A DNA stretch of 64,000 bases from positions 16,201,458 to 16,265,457 of the forward strand of contig CM029369.1 of NCBI GenBank assembly GCA_017165825.1. Direction: 5' to 3'. Shown piece after piece: positions 12,656 through 24,693 of the stretch (position 1 is its first letter; each line of letters begins with the position of its first letter). The notes below the pieces were generated by a model. The model saw only the letters and a list, made by a program, of their open reading frames with translations, was not told the origin of the DNA and made no database searches. The stretch comes from Hepsetus odoe. Its lineage: Eukaryota; Chordata; Actinopteri; Characiformes; Hepsetidae. A program made the position numbers and the translations under genes.

Positions 12656-14047
12656 TTTTCTGCTCTATTACCTGAAAAAAAGAATCGGTTTATGTCTTTG
12701 TTCCTTTACTTTTTTTCATTTTGGAATCTTGTAATCAACATTGGAGGCCAATTATACCAATATTCACTTACATATCCAGTGTCTCTCTTCGTTTCTGCTA
12801 GACAGGCTTCCATGCACTCTGGTATACTGCCATTGAACTACTACTCCATCATACTAAACTTCCTAATTGTGGTGCAGATCACTCAAGCCTCGTTTACACT
12901 TGGCATTAACATCCAATCTCTGAGAGTCGATTGTAGATTATCATCCAATGAAGACACAGCACATTTAAATGTACCTTTTTCACATTAAGCTTCTGCACCC
13001 AGATATTGATCAGTCTCATTTCGCTGCACAGTGTTTCAATGTTTAAAGCAGACTGGTGTGGAATGGTGCAGAGTAGGGAGTGGCTTATTTGGGCTCTCAC
13101 GCTTATAATGACGGAAAGAAAAGACAACTTTTTGTGTTTGCTTTGCTTATCACTCGCAACTAAAGTTAAAAGGAGGTTATAGGTTCAAAATCAGAGAATT
13201 TAGAAGATCTACGTAATGGATTTCATAAGAAGCATACGATGTGTAAACAGTGTGTGTTATTTTTGATGGTGATCATGAAAATCAACGTGAAAATAAAAAT
13301 CCTTTTTGGTGCATGTTATGGATATTTCTGATGAGCTGCGTGTTTCATCATAGAGTGCACAATCTGTCTTTTTTAGGTGTGGCAGAACTAAGCAAGAATG
13401 TCTCATCTCTGTCAAAATATTGCGTAAAAAATATTTAAAAAAATATATTTAAGCATCATATTTAATTTTTTTCAATTTTGCCCATCCTTTCCTCCAGAGT
13501 TCTCATAGTTTCAGTTGAAATATGGATGCCATGTGATCATCATCTACCACCTAATGAGCAACTACACGCACTTACTCACAAATTCAGCTGTCTTTGCCTG
13601 GTCGGCTGGGCGTGAGAGAGAATCATAAAGAGTGAGTTTGGAACATCCAGCTGTGAATCTGAACATCTGTTGATTACAGCCCACCACTGGGCTGGAAGGA
13701 TACATCTCATCATACTCCTCCTCTCTTCTGCCTCCTGGTCCTCTGATTTCTTCTTATTTTTCTTTTCCTTCTTCTTCTACAGGCCATCTCCCTTTCAGCT
13801 CTCTCAATGAGTTCATCTTGACCATTAAAGACTGCACGTGATTGCATGTGGACATGTTTGAGAAATTTTCAAAAGCCCTGCTAGAAATCAAATTTACACA
13901 TTTAACATCTTGTACACAAGACTTCTGTAGATCATTAGTAATAGCAATTTAATCTTCATCAATCTTCATCATACCTTCATCTTCATTTTCTATCATACTG
14001 ATATGTGTGCAAATGAAAAGAAGTCATTTTCATTGAAAAAAATACCA

Positions 14048-14255
14048 ACAGTGGCAGTGGTGGCCTACTGATTAGGCTCCTGACAGTTCTCCAGCAGTTA
14101 GAAAGGGTCATAGGTTCCAGTCCAAGACTAGAAGTTTACCGCTTGAGCAATGTACCATCCCCAACACTGTTCCCCAGGTGCTGAATGTATGGCTGCCCAG
14201 TGCTAAATGGCGTGTAAAGGTTAAAAGCAGAGGAATAATTTTGTTGTGATGCGCT
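14048..14255 (+). mobile_element. tRNA-headed SINE (family 1), diverged plus-strand copy
   Basis: The head reads GGCAGTGGTGGCCTACTGAT with an A-box-like core, then the B-box-like GGTTCCAGTCC. The body includes GAGCAATGTACC and CCCCAGGTGCTGAATG and ends with TTTTGTTGTGATGCG, the same order as family 1 but diverged. It is one of few copies in the sense orientation relative to igsf3. Confidence 0.65.
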
Positions 14256-15214
14256 ATCATGTAGAAGCCTGAAGTGTTGCTTTAGTTCATTGCTATACAG
14301 AACAGCTTACATTCCTCTAGATCCCCACAAGCCCATATGATATACTATCACTTACAACACAGTTTTGGGCCAGTGTGTGATTAAGTCCAGCAGTTTAAAG
14401 TTTGCCCAATGTTAAGTGAATTTTGGATAAAGATAACATTTTATTTATTTTAATTTTTTTGTGTGAGAGCCATTCCAGTGAATGATAATTGAAAAGAGAA
14501 CCAGAGCTTCGTCCTTCCTTTATTCAGTTTGCTCTACAATCTGCCAGTGAAGAGTGTTTCTTTAATGGAGCTCGGATTCCCAGTGGTTTTGCTGTAGGAA
14601 GGAGTCAAGCATGCTACCTTGTTTGTCACAGTGCAGGCGATTATTAGTTTATCAATGGAGCAAAAGGAACACTTTGCACACTCCATACAGGTGTGTTGAA
14701 AGAGTACAAACACACTCTCTCTGATTCAGTAACAAGCAGGTGAACCCTTCAGTAGAGTGAAATGGCACTATTTACACTTCCTCAGTTCCCAGTTACTGCT
14801 CCTCCATTGAGTTCATTTACTTTGACCTTTAACAGCAAGAGAAAATGAGGTACAGAGCATGAGAGAGAATGAAAGAGAAATGGCACGCTTTAGCAGAGGG
14901 GAACTTACTGTCTCCATACTCTTTTTACTATATTCAGTATTTCAGAATGCAATTAGTGGAACTAATTATCTAGGCAGCCTTCACAATGACTGTGACGTGT
15001 GATGGTCTCTAATTAGATTCAGAATGGAGCAAAACCCCTGCAGATTTGCACCAAACACTCACAAACACCACGCGCAGACACCAACTCTTGCTCTTCAGAC
15101 ACTGTTCGTTCTGCACCTTGTCTGCCATTGTGTGTTTTAATGTCAATTTTCTTCACTTTCTCCCTTTCTCTGTCTCGGTTTCTTTTTCCCCTTGTCTGCC
15201 ACCCTGGTCTCTTG

Positions 15215-15216
<2 letters not shown>

Positions 15217-15260
<44 letters not shown>
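15217..15260. repeat. CA microsatellite
   Basis: An uninterrupted run of about 22 CA units. A shorter CA tract follows near 15280 and another near 15410. Confidence 0.95.
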
Positions 15261-15264
<4 letters not shown>

Positions 15265-15626
15265 CACACTCTCACAGACACACACATTCTCACCCCTTAG
15301 CATTAGTTGATAGCTCATGTTGTCAGCTCTGAGTGGAGAGGAATAAGATCAAAGGCACTGCCAGCCGCTTTGGGCTGTAAACAAACCTGACTTATTCTCT
15401 CTCTCAAAAACACACACACATACTCACACACAACCTACAATATGCCAAAGTGCTAAAGCCCGTGGTCCTCAGACATACAGCGTCCTACATTTTCTGCTGT
15501 CATGTATGAACACTCCATTACATCTCTTGCCCCCATCCATCTTTCCATCATCAACTTCTCATCAACTTCCTCTCAGATACTCTGAGACATCTGAGTGTGT
15601 GTGTGTGGGTGTGTCTTCCATTAACA

Positions 15627-15738
15627 TTTTACGGCATTTAGCAGACGCTCTTATCCAGCACGACTTCCAATTCCTTATTACAGGGACAGTTTCCCTGGAG
15701 CAACTCTTGTATCCTACCGCTAGACCACCACCACCCAT
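15627..15738 (-). mobile_element. tRNA-derived SINE (family 2), internally deleted
   Basis: Tail TTTACGGCATTTAGCAGACG and CTCTTATCCAGCACGACTTC, body CAGGGACAGTTTCCCTGGAG, then a jump to the head CCTACCGCTAGACCACCACC. About 100 bp of the middle, including the B box, is missing. Confidence 0.75.
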
Positions 15739-15904
15739 TATGTAGAGCATTAAGTAATAAAACTGTGCAAAATATATAAATTATGTCATTTATAAAAGAG
15801 TTTGATATGTTTATTGCTCTCCAGAAGAGCATAATGTTTAGTTGATGCTAAAATATCTGTGTGTTTTTCATTTCAATGCATTGGTAACCCCTTAGAAACA
15901 AATG

Positions 15905-16055
15905 TAATGTAATCCTTTATCTGAGCCGCTTATCCTAACCAGGATAAGTCACAGGGATTGCTGGAGCCTGCTGCAGTTCTCAGAGCAGAAGAGCTTAGAA
16001 ATATCCTAGACAGGACACCAGTCCATTCGTAGGGCAGACATACAAAAAAGCATGC
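15905..16055 (-). repeat. Fish-wide repeat with the composite SINE 3' module (diverged)
   Basis: Contains ATCTGAGCCGCTTATCCTAA, then GGATTGCTGGAGCCTGCTGC and GACAGGACACCAGTCCATTC. These words match the 3' module of the composite SINEs in the same order, but without the family 1 head or body. Confidence 0.55.
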
Positions 16056-17220
16056 ATGCACCATGTTGTACTATTAACTTATACTATTAATTTCTCTTTA
16101 AAGGTAAAAATGTTTACATATTGGCGTCCTCCTACAATTCCCATCATCAGCTCACTCCTGGCTCAGCTGTGACCCCCCCCCCCCTCGGCTGTGTCAGTTT
16201 AACAGGACTGGTGGGTGTGTGAAAGTGCCACAGTGACTGATGCTCCTGCTGGGGTGATCGTGATGCTGCACATTAAACAGCAAAGGGTGAACAGGCCACT
16301 GCAGCGGGCAGCAGAGGCTAGCAGCACTCTGCTCCATATACTCTGCTGTGTACACCATCACCAAATCACCCATTCACCCCTGTCACAGCCCCCATTCACT
16401 ACCTCTCCACACAGCTGTCTCCCACTCTCTCCCATGCACACACTTACCGAACTGCTACCCAGCTACCCCAGCTCCAGCATGACTTACTGCATGCTTGTCA
16501 GAAATATGACTGCAGTGGGCGGCCGTGGAGTTTTATTTCTGGACTTTGAAAGCCCAGAATGACATTTAGCACCTTCTAGGCAGAAGAGATGCACTTCTGC
16601 TCAACGTCTCTGGGACAGTGATGCAAGAAAGATGGGTGAACTCCATGGGCTCGCCTGTGGGGAAAAAAATATATATAAAAATAATTAAATACTCTTCACT
16701 GAATTACTAAATGTCTAAAAGCCTTCTTTCACTGCACATTCTGTGGAGCTTTTGAGTGATCGCATCGCCAGATCGCATTGCTGTTATGTCATTAGCTGTA
16801 ACGTCAAGTCTGTGTAATAAGGGGGTGGAAGCAGGCAATTAGTTTTTTTGTACTTTAGTGTGCATTGGGGTATAAAGGTTTATTAGTTTGAATATTTTGG
16901 TAATTTAAAAAGAGAATAGTAGTAATCCTGTACAAATAATATTCTGAAATATAGATATATAGATATTTTTATATAGAAAAGAATATCTTTTTTTTGTTCA
17001 ATCGCTCTTGCATTAAATTTGTTAATTTAGCGCATTTTCATGCAAAACTGTCATGGCAAAATATTAAAGTGTGTTCTCTGTATAATTGTCACTGTCATTG
17101 TCACTTAAAGTCATCAGAACATGTTGACTGATCAGGGGCGCTTTCTCAACTGTACATGGATGGAGTGTAAGGCACATAAACTGTGCTACGCATATGTGAG
17201 TCTTTTTTGTGATGGATTTA

Positions 17221-17222
<2 letters not shown>

Positions 17223-17272
<50 letters not shown>

Positions 17273-17340
17273 AGCTGCTTGCCTGCCTGCCCATCAGTTG
17301 GAGAATGCCAAAGCCAGAGGCAAGTCTTTTCTGGCTGCAG

Positions 17341-17389
<49 letters not shown>
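17223..17389. repeat. Inverted GT/CA microsatellite pair (48-bp arms)
   Basis: A (GT)24 run at 17223-17270 and a (CA)24 run at 17342-17389, separated by 71 bp of ordinary sequence. The arms are each 48 bp and perfectly complementary. Confidence 0.93.
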
Positions 17390-17390
<1 letters not shown>

Positions 17391-20300
17391 CTCAGTGAGG
17401 AGCCCCAGTGCTTGGCTCTCTTAATGTTGGGATTAAAGAAAGAAAGGCGCTCTCTCTACTCGCTGTCTCCTCTCCAGGGGGTAGAGGCGGGTGGTTATAA
17501 CTCCTTAAGACTGCTTCTGCCTCCATCAGAAGTGGAGGAAAATGAGGGGAGCTTTTACAGAGTGGGTCTCATCTGAATCCCGCCGTACTGATGACTTCCC
17601 CTGGGCACGATGTCTTTAATGACGGAGCGGAAGAACAGCCTCCACTCCTCTCACCCCCCATCTGTAGCCTCCCCACTTCCCCACAGCCTTCCACCACCAC
17701 TGTCAGATCCCACAAATCACCAGACAGCCACTGGTGACTTCAGTGCTTTGGCTTTTTTTTTCCAAAGTTAGGTGTTAATATTTTCAGGATCATAGTAATG
17801 AATAATGAAAGAGTACCCTGACCTCTAGCAGACCACAAAAAAACAAAAAAAACAACAAAAAAAAAAAAACTAGGCCTAATAAAAGTAGGCCTGAGGCTTT
17901 TTGGCTGGAGCAAGGAGCAAGATCTCAACACTTTATATCATATATTTTTCTCTTACTTTCTTTCTCTTTTTCTATAGTTCTTCTCCCTCCTTTTTCTTCA
18001 TGGCTGCACCATCTTGAAAATATGGCCTTTTTGATTACTCCCAGTTCTCTCTCTCTCTCTCTCTCTCTGTTCTTTCAGAGAAATGAAAGCATAATATTGT
18101 TTGTGGCATAAACATCATTGGGTTTTTTTGATGAGTATAAAAAATATTTTTTCCTCTCCATAATTCATGAAGCTGTTGCATCGTGTTGAGTCTCTTTTAG
18201 TCATTACCAGTTCCCACTGAATCCTCTCTATCACCTCAGAAAAACTTAATCTAGGCTATAACTTAAATAGGGTTGGAAATTTTGTATTTGTTGATTTGAA
18301 GAATCAAGAGAAAGTGCTAAGAATTGAAAAATTCTAAACATTGGCTAACCATGATGCCAGACCAACCATTGTCCCCATCTTGCTCCTGCTTGCACTACAT
18401 CGAAAGGCAGTTGAATGTGCTTGAAGATCAGTTCTGACTGAATAGTGTTGTACACATGAGCCTAATAGAATGCCCACAATCTTCCAGCCCCAGTTGTAAG
18501 ATAACAAGACAGAAGAACTAAGCCATTGTTCCAACCTAGGGAGTCCATTGTGCTCTCTTATCATTATCAGCCTCTGATTGCTGTGGCTTTTTAGATTTTG
18601 GAAGCAGGACACCCTGCAAACAGCAACAGCAGCATTCATATAACTTTATTCCACCCATCCGTCCATCCATCCATCAAAAGAAGAGAAGAGAGAAAAAGTG
18701 ATGTTGAGTGGGTGAGAGGTAGTTAGAAGATGTGAGGGTCTGAGTCAGAGAAAGGGAGATGTAGTGTAAAGGTGAGCTGCACCTTTTCTTCTTTCCTCTT
18801 CTTTGCTCGTCTTTTCTCAGCGGGATTGATGTGGCAGTAAACACCAGCTCACTGCCAGAGTGCTGAGTTTAAAGAGAAAATCACATATGGATCCAGGACT
18901 GTTGCCCTCTTTAAAACTTTTGAACTTCTGACTCTGACTTCTGACTTTTTGTCTTTTTGTGCCCCCACTCTCCTTCATTCATACCCGTTTTCTGTGCTGC
19001 CAGTTATTTTGCTCTTTGCACCCATGTGTGATTGTTCTTAAATGACTGGGCAAAAGGAAGACTGCTTGTTCACTTCAGGTGGGAGATGCAAGGAAGAAGG
19101 AAGAAAAGAAGAGAGAAATGCCCATGCAGATGTGCTGAGAGGGCCAGAGGGAGTGTGCCATTAAGTAGGGCTGCATTAACGTGTACCACTAAGGCTGCCC
19201 AAATGAGCTGCTTGCTGTTAAGAAGGGCTTTATACAGAGCTTTCCATTTGTCCTTGTTTACAGTCTTTGAACCCTCCTCTTCCTCAGAAGTAGCAGTCTT
19301 ACTCTTAAGCTCTTCAGCTCCCTTGAAGTGGCCAGGCTGCTGCCTAATTCATTCAGAGGAAATGGCGTCGCCTTTGAGGTGGGGGCTGAGGGGTTTTCTG
19401 CTTTCCTCTTTCCTCTAATTGTTTAATTAATCCTTAACCTGTTTGCCTTTGCATTAATGGTGGGATTATGTTAATTGACAGTCTCTCTTGGTAGCGGCAC
19501 TATTTGATATTGTAATGGAGATGAGCAGGGTTAACGTCTGCGCCGCCATGACAGGAAGCCTCATTTGCTGATGTTCCAAGAGGGAGAAGCTCCCTCTCTT
19601 TAGCTATTGTCTTTACACAGTTGCACTGCAAATTGAATTGCAATCTTCAGATAAGAGAGCACTGTCGGTTTCCCTCAGCTAATTCCTCCCATGTTAATAT
19701 CTGATAGTTAGATGTTGGGACCCTTATCTGCAGTGATGGCGAGTGAACTGGCTTGACATACGGCTTCTTTATAAAAAGGCAAGGGTAATACTGAGAACCA
19801 TGACAGAACCATTTTAATGCTAAAATGGATCTTAAATTGGTAAACCGGTCTTCTCCATTCTGTTTTCTTCTATAATGAACCTAAAGATGCTTCTTTACAA
19901 TAAGGATTCTGTATTTTTGTTATAGTTCCTGTGTGGTGCTTTCTTTGGCACCATGACTGAACATTTTTATGCAAAAACAAGCACTATGAACTGTAATAAT
20001 GGATAATTATGAATTACTCTTAAAAATAATGGCACCAAGCTGAACAAACTTCAGTATTACTCTGAGTAGAGTTGTTAAGAGGAGCTATATAGTGTAGCAA
20101 GATGTACGAATTCCGGCTAGATTTTGTTAGTGTGGTCCTGGCTATGAGTTAGTCTGCAGTGTTAGCTTTTTGCTTTTCATTGCCCATCCCTAAGCCCCAG
20201 AGCAGGCTGCATCTTATCTCAGACGGTCCAGTGCCACAGCCACCCTAATCCAGGTCATATTGGGGTTACAGAGCACTTGCAGAATCTAGAATGGAGTCTT

Positions 20301-21084
20301 GCAGGCTGGAGATGGTATCTTCTTGTAAAATGCATTCTTTCACCTATTACGTCATGAGGGTAAGGCTAACGATTCGTCCGAGAGAGAGCGAGAGAGAGAG
20401 AGGTTTGGACATTGGGGTCATAGGTCTGACATAGACTCAGCTGTATGACTGTTTCTCATTGAGAGGATATCTTTGGTGTATCTTTCAAGCGGTCAGCCCT
20501 GCACGTGTGTTGACCTGAATGCTGATGGCTTTGCTCTGGCTGGAGCTCAGTGCTTCAAGCTTGGCTTGGCAGCTTAAGGAAGCCTTTGAGCTGATGGCCA
20601 AAAGTTGTTTGATGTTTTTTGTAGCTTCATGCCTCACAATTTGAGAATTTAGTGTTGGCATGGAAACAGCAAGTTTCTGCCTGGCTCTTGTTGAGAAGTT
20701 GTTATGGTAACAAATTCTTCCGCTCTTTTTTTATATTTCTTTTTTTCATAGGGCACAATATCTGATGATAGTAGGAAGCTCAAGACTTGTTTCCCTTGGG
20801 GGCTTGCCGAACATTTAGATAAAGCATAGTTATTGATTTTTTGCCATTGCCTGTTTTGGATGGTATGATGTTCAGCGAGTTTTCATTGTGTGGGTGGACG
20901 GTGTTGACACTGCTATATTGGAACAATGCAAATTGTTCTAGTCCTCACTCACTTACATTGCATGTGTAAAGGCTTTTCTGTTGGATAAATGCAGAGAAGC
21001 CAAATTGATGTGATCAATTGGTTTGATTCTCTTTTTTTTTCATTGCGCATGGCCTTTTTGATTTCTCCTTTCTCGCTCACGTGC

Positions 21085-21090
<6 letters not shown>

Positions 21091-21144
<54 letters not shown>

Positions 21145-21286
21145 TCTCTCTCTCAACACTGCAGATGAAAGTGTGAAGGAAAAGATCTGTGAATGGTGAT
21201 ACTGGAGGTAAATCCTAATGAGTGCAAAGAGAATTGGCCAAATGCACTCAAAAGGCATAAAAGCAAAGGCAAATGTTTAAAATTAC

Positions 21287-21333
<47 letters not shown>
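21091..21333. repeat. Inverted TC/GA microsatellite pair
   Basis: A TC run with one TG interruption at 21091-21154 and a GA run at 21293-21333, 138 bp apart and complementary to each other over about 40 bp. Confidence 0.92.
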
Positions 21334-21337
<4 letters not shown>

Positions 21338-23204
21338 CGCAAGAGAAAGAGAGAGACAGGGTAGCAATTTATCCTCATCACCGTTCATCAGGCTGCAAGA
21401 CACACACTAGGACCCCTGTTAAAAAATAAATAAATAAATAAATAGACTCAGTGGAGATCCACAGCAAATCTTTTTAAATCTTATCATTACTTTAATTCCT
21501 CCTTACTTTTTCTTCTTTCTAATTTTCTTTACGGTCGTTTTCATCTTACTTACTGCTTTTCTTTTTGTTTCCTGCGAACTCTAGTATTTATTCTTAACAT
21601 TTGAAAATTGTTCAGTCTGTCTTACCCACTCAAGAATATGTGATCAGTTCAAATAATTGAGTATTTACATGCACCATCATGAAATACATACACACAAACA
21701 CCATACTGGACGGACAGCATTCTCAGAGGTGTTAGTATAGACAAACAGCTTTAAAATCTTTGGTAGAACAGTAGTGATCATGGCCAGCTTGCACCTTAAA
21801 TAATTGTACATCTCTGATGCAGCTGCATGTTGACAGACTGTGACTAAGCATCATCAACACCGATGAACCCGGTGCCCTCACATACAGGATGAATCTGTAA
21901 GACTGACAGACTAACCGCTTCCTGTATAAACTAATATCCTGCATTTATTGGTGCATTTGCTTCTTTATTTGAGAATTTACTTATGTATTTAATGGCTTTA
22001 GTTAAATCTGTTCAAATCCAAACCACTATATGCTTTTAACTGAAACTTGAGAATGTAGAAGGTGCATTTGATTAACCATGTTCATGTTTGTGGGTTTTAA
22101 TCTCCCCTTACGCTGTTGAAACCCATGAGTAGACGGTTTGATTCCTGTTATTGCTTTTAACTGCAGGTGTCTGCATGAAAAAAATGACTATGTTGCTATT
22201 CCCAAGCTTTCTGTAAGCCTCCTGCTTTCTTGCATTTCTATATATAGTCACGCTTTGTGTCTATTTATAGTTATTCGGTCCGTCTTTTTTTTTTTTCTCT
22301 CTCTTTTTTTCCAGCCTGTGGTCATAGGCTATTTATAATCTGATCTAATTCCTGACTTGAACTAAAAATAGTGGAAAGTTTTACACTAGAAATTGGACAG
22401 ATGGCCATGCCTTTCATAAATAAGGCATATTGAGGATACGGGTGCATACTGTACACAGTAATGTAAGACCAGGTTGTGAATGGATGTGAAAGCATTCCTG
22501 CCAGGCAGAGGCTGTGATAGTTGATGTTAATCGATGCTATCAGCGTGGTGACACCCACTGAAGTACCAGGGGGAAAAAATGGCATTGCCTTTTAGTTAAC
22601 GCATGGCAGCATGGTGTCGTTCTGTGCTGGAATGCTGCTGTCTGAGCAGAGTGCTAATTGGGATGTGTGGGAGCAGAGCCTGCTCAATTGTTCACTGCTC
22701 TCCACAGGGGGGGCAAGAAGAAGTTTGGTCAGGGGAATGCAAACGTGCATTAAAGTGTAAAAGGCAAGCATGTGCAAAGTCTGCTATTTATTTAAGAGTA
22801 AGTGTCCAACAGTAGTCTTCTTTTCTTTGCTTTCTTCAAACACCACATGGGTTTAAAGATGAGTTTACACATTGGCTTGTAGGGACCTTCATAAACACTT
22901 TTTTGTTGGTGTGTTAAGGTTTTAAGGATAGAGGGGGATCTTTGGAGAAGATAAAACAACGTCATATGGAAGCAAAAGCAAAAACCAGAGAAACGGAGTG
23001 AGAGGAAAGAGTTGTCTTTTTTCTTTCCCCCTGAAGCGATGAACAGTCATAATAACAAGGCTGAGGCTGAGCTCCACTGCAGGAGAGAATCCTGTTTAAA
23101 TGTTAATGGGCCACTGTGTGTGTGTGTGTGCGCGCTTTTAAGCATATTTGTGTTTCTCCTCTCCTCATACTAATCCCCCCCTTATTTCCCACCTCTACCT
23201 GCAG

Positions 23205-23624
23205 TGATTCCGGACACGCTCACCGTGACATCAGCTGCTCAGTCTCTGTCTAAAGTGGAGGGAGACATCCTGCAGTTGAGCTGTGAGGTCACACGCCAGA
23301 CCTCCCAGCACACACATCTAGCAGTGGGCTGGTACCTTCGCTCCCCAGACGACCCCACTGCTCAGTCACGGGACTTGGTCACCTTGTCTCGGGATTTTGT
23401 GCTGAGGCCAGGCAGCCCGTACCGTCAACGCCTCTCCTCTGGAGACCTGAGACTGGACAAGATCAGCACCACTACTTATCGTCTCACCATCTATAAGTTG
23501 CAGCCCACTGACCAGGGCCAATTTTACTGCGAGGCCTCTGAGTGGATCCAGGATCCGGACCGCACCTGGTATGCCATGACGCGCAAGCAGTCTGACAAGA
23601 CCTCGGTCAAAGTTCAGCCCACAG
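23205..23624 (+). CDS. igsf3: igsf3 exon encoding Ig V domain 2 (partial gene)
   Basis: Internal coding exon of 420 bp, phase 1 at both ends. It follows a pyrimidine-rich acceptor ending in CTGCAG and is closed by the donor G|GTAAGA. It encodes one V-type Ig domain: first Cys at 23282-23284 (LSCEV), framework Trp about 16 residues later (VGW), and second Cys at 23528-23530 in the motif DQGQFYCE. The Glu-Trp-Ile motif that names the EWI family is at 23540-23548, followed by QDPDRTWYAMTRK. From recalled family knowledge this matches Ig domain 2 of IGSF3, a type I membrane glycoprotein with eight V domains that binds tetraspanins, more closely than PTGFRN, CD101 or IGSF8. Reading past the donor meets a stop at 23656, so intron retention would truncate the protein. 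The preceding exon is not in the window. The family is certain; the exact paralogue is likely but was not tested by search. Confidence 0.88.
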
Positions 23625-23867
23625 GTAAGAGTAAGACACCTGGACCTAGCTCTTAGAGCTATTCTCTGTCCATTCGTTCTGAGCTGAAAATGCCAATTAA
23701 TGATATTCTAACACATTTCTGTAGCTTAGTATTGCATCCCTCACACAGAATTCACAGAATGTTTTCCATGTTTTCATTCAGCAGTTGCTCACTGCATAAC
23801 CCAGCATGCATTACACAAATGCATCATGCAAACATTAGTAATCTCCGAGGTGTCTGTAACCCAATGA

Positions 23868-23930
23868 ATACAAGAGCATCTGCCAAATGAGTAAACGTAA
23901 ATGCATGTATGAGTAAATGTTCTCATTTAA
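23868..23930 (+). repeat. Possible SINE tail fragment
   Basis: ACAAGAGCATCTGCCAAATG followed by AGTAAACGTAAATGC resembles the AAGAGCGTCTGCTAAATG tail of family 2 with several changes. It lies 250 bp downstream of the Ig2 exon. Confidence 0.45.
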
Positions 23931-24645
23931 AATGTATTATATGTGATTATGAAAAATAAGAAGTGGCTAAAGCTAAGGCAGAGTGATTGGCTAGTCTGAT
24001 ACTAGTCTAATAATAATCGATTGTCTAATACTCTTGTTGCTGAGAAAGTCAATTTTTAGTCTTTCAGGCAGAAGGAAACAACATGAGATGTCTAGAAACC
24101 CATGGAGTATCTTTATTAACTTTAGCATTTAGCTTGTTTTCTTCATCCTACAATACATTTTTTTGAGTGATTGATTCTCTTCATTATAGTGATGTTTTGA
24201 AGACAGCATAAATCTGCAGTTACATTACAAAATTGGCTTTTTGAAACCTGCCACCCACATACAAAACCCATGATGGAGTTCAGAATCTTCAAATCTTAAA
24301 AAAAAAATTTTATTTATGCTTTGTTCCTACAAACTGAGTGTGTCTCTGTCAAGTAAAATGAAAATGCAAAATCTTATAAATGAAAATAAAAATTCAGCAC
24401 TCTGTATGTAGCACAACAAAGAAAATCAAAAGAGGTATTTTGTCTTAGACAGTTGGAGCTGCTTTTGAGATACAATATACAGTGCTTTAGTATGTCCAGT
24501 GCAGTGATTCACCATGTTGCTTTGCAGGCACGATAAACAACTGATTGCTTTATTGTAAAAGACCAAACCTTGTCAAAATCAAACCTTCTGAAAGATGCAT
24601 TTGATGTGTGCAACAATATATACAATAGAATAAAAACACTGCAAT

Positions 24646-24693
24646 CTGAATAAATTGTATTTAGTATGCCTGAATAAATTGTATTTAGTATGT
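24646..24693. repeat. Two-copy 24-bp tandem duplication
   Basis: The unit CTGAATAAATTGTATTTAGT plus ATGC/ATGT occurs at 24646-24669 and again at 24670-24693, identical except for the last base. This indicates a recent local duplication. Confidence 0.9.

Larger units (their letters stand above)
1..23204 (+). other. Upstream intron of igsf3 (no exon seen)
   Basis: At least 23.2 kb before the Ig2 exon. No open frame here carries a signal peptide or an Ig-like Cys/Trp/Cys pattern, so the signal peptide and Ig1 exons are probably further upstream. The stretch holds SINE, LINE and Tc1 remnants listed separately, many CT/GT microsatellites, and otherwise unremarkable AT-rich sequence. The long frames seen, such as a minus-strand one at 8422-9039, have no recognisable domain. 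6150-7300, 12660-14040 and 21400-23100 show nothing I can name. Confidence 0.7.

Noticed and set aside
14048..14120. tRNA-like A and B boxes
   Set aside because: They belong to a SINE head. No complete cloverleaf or anticodon arm can be folded, so this is not a tRNA gene. The same applies to 31768-31840 and 56065-56132.
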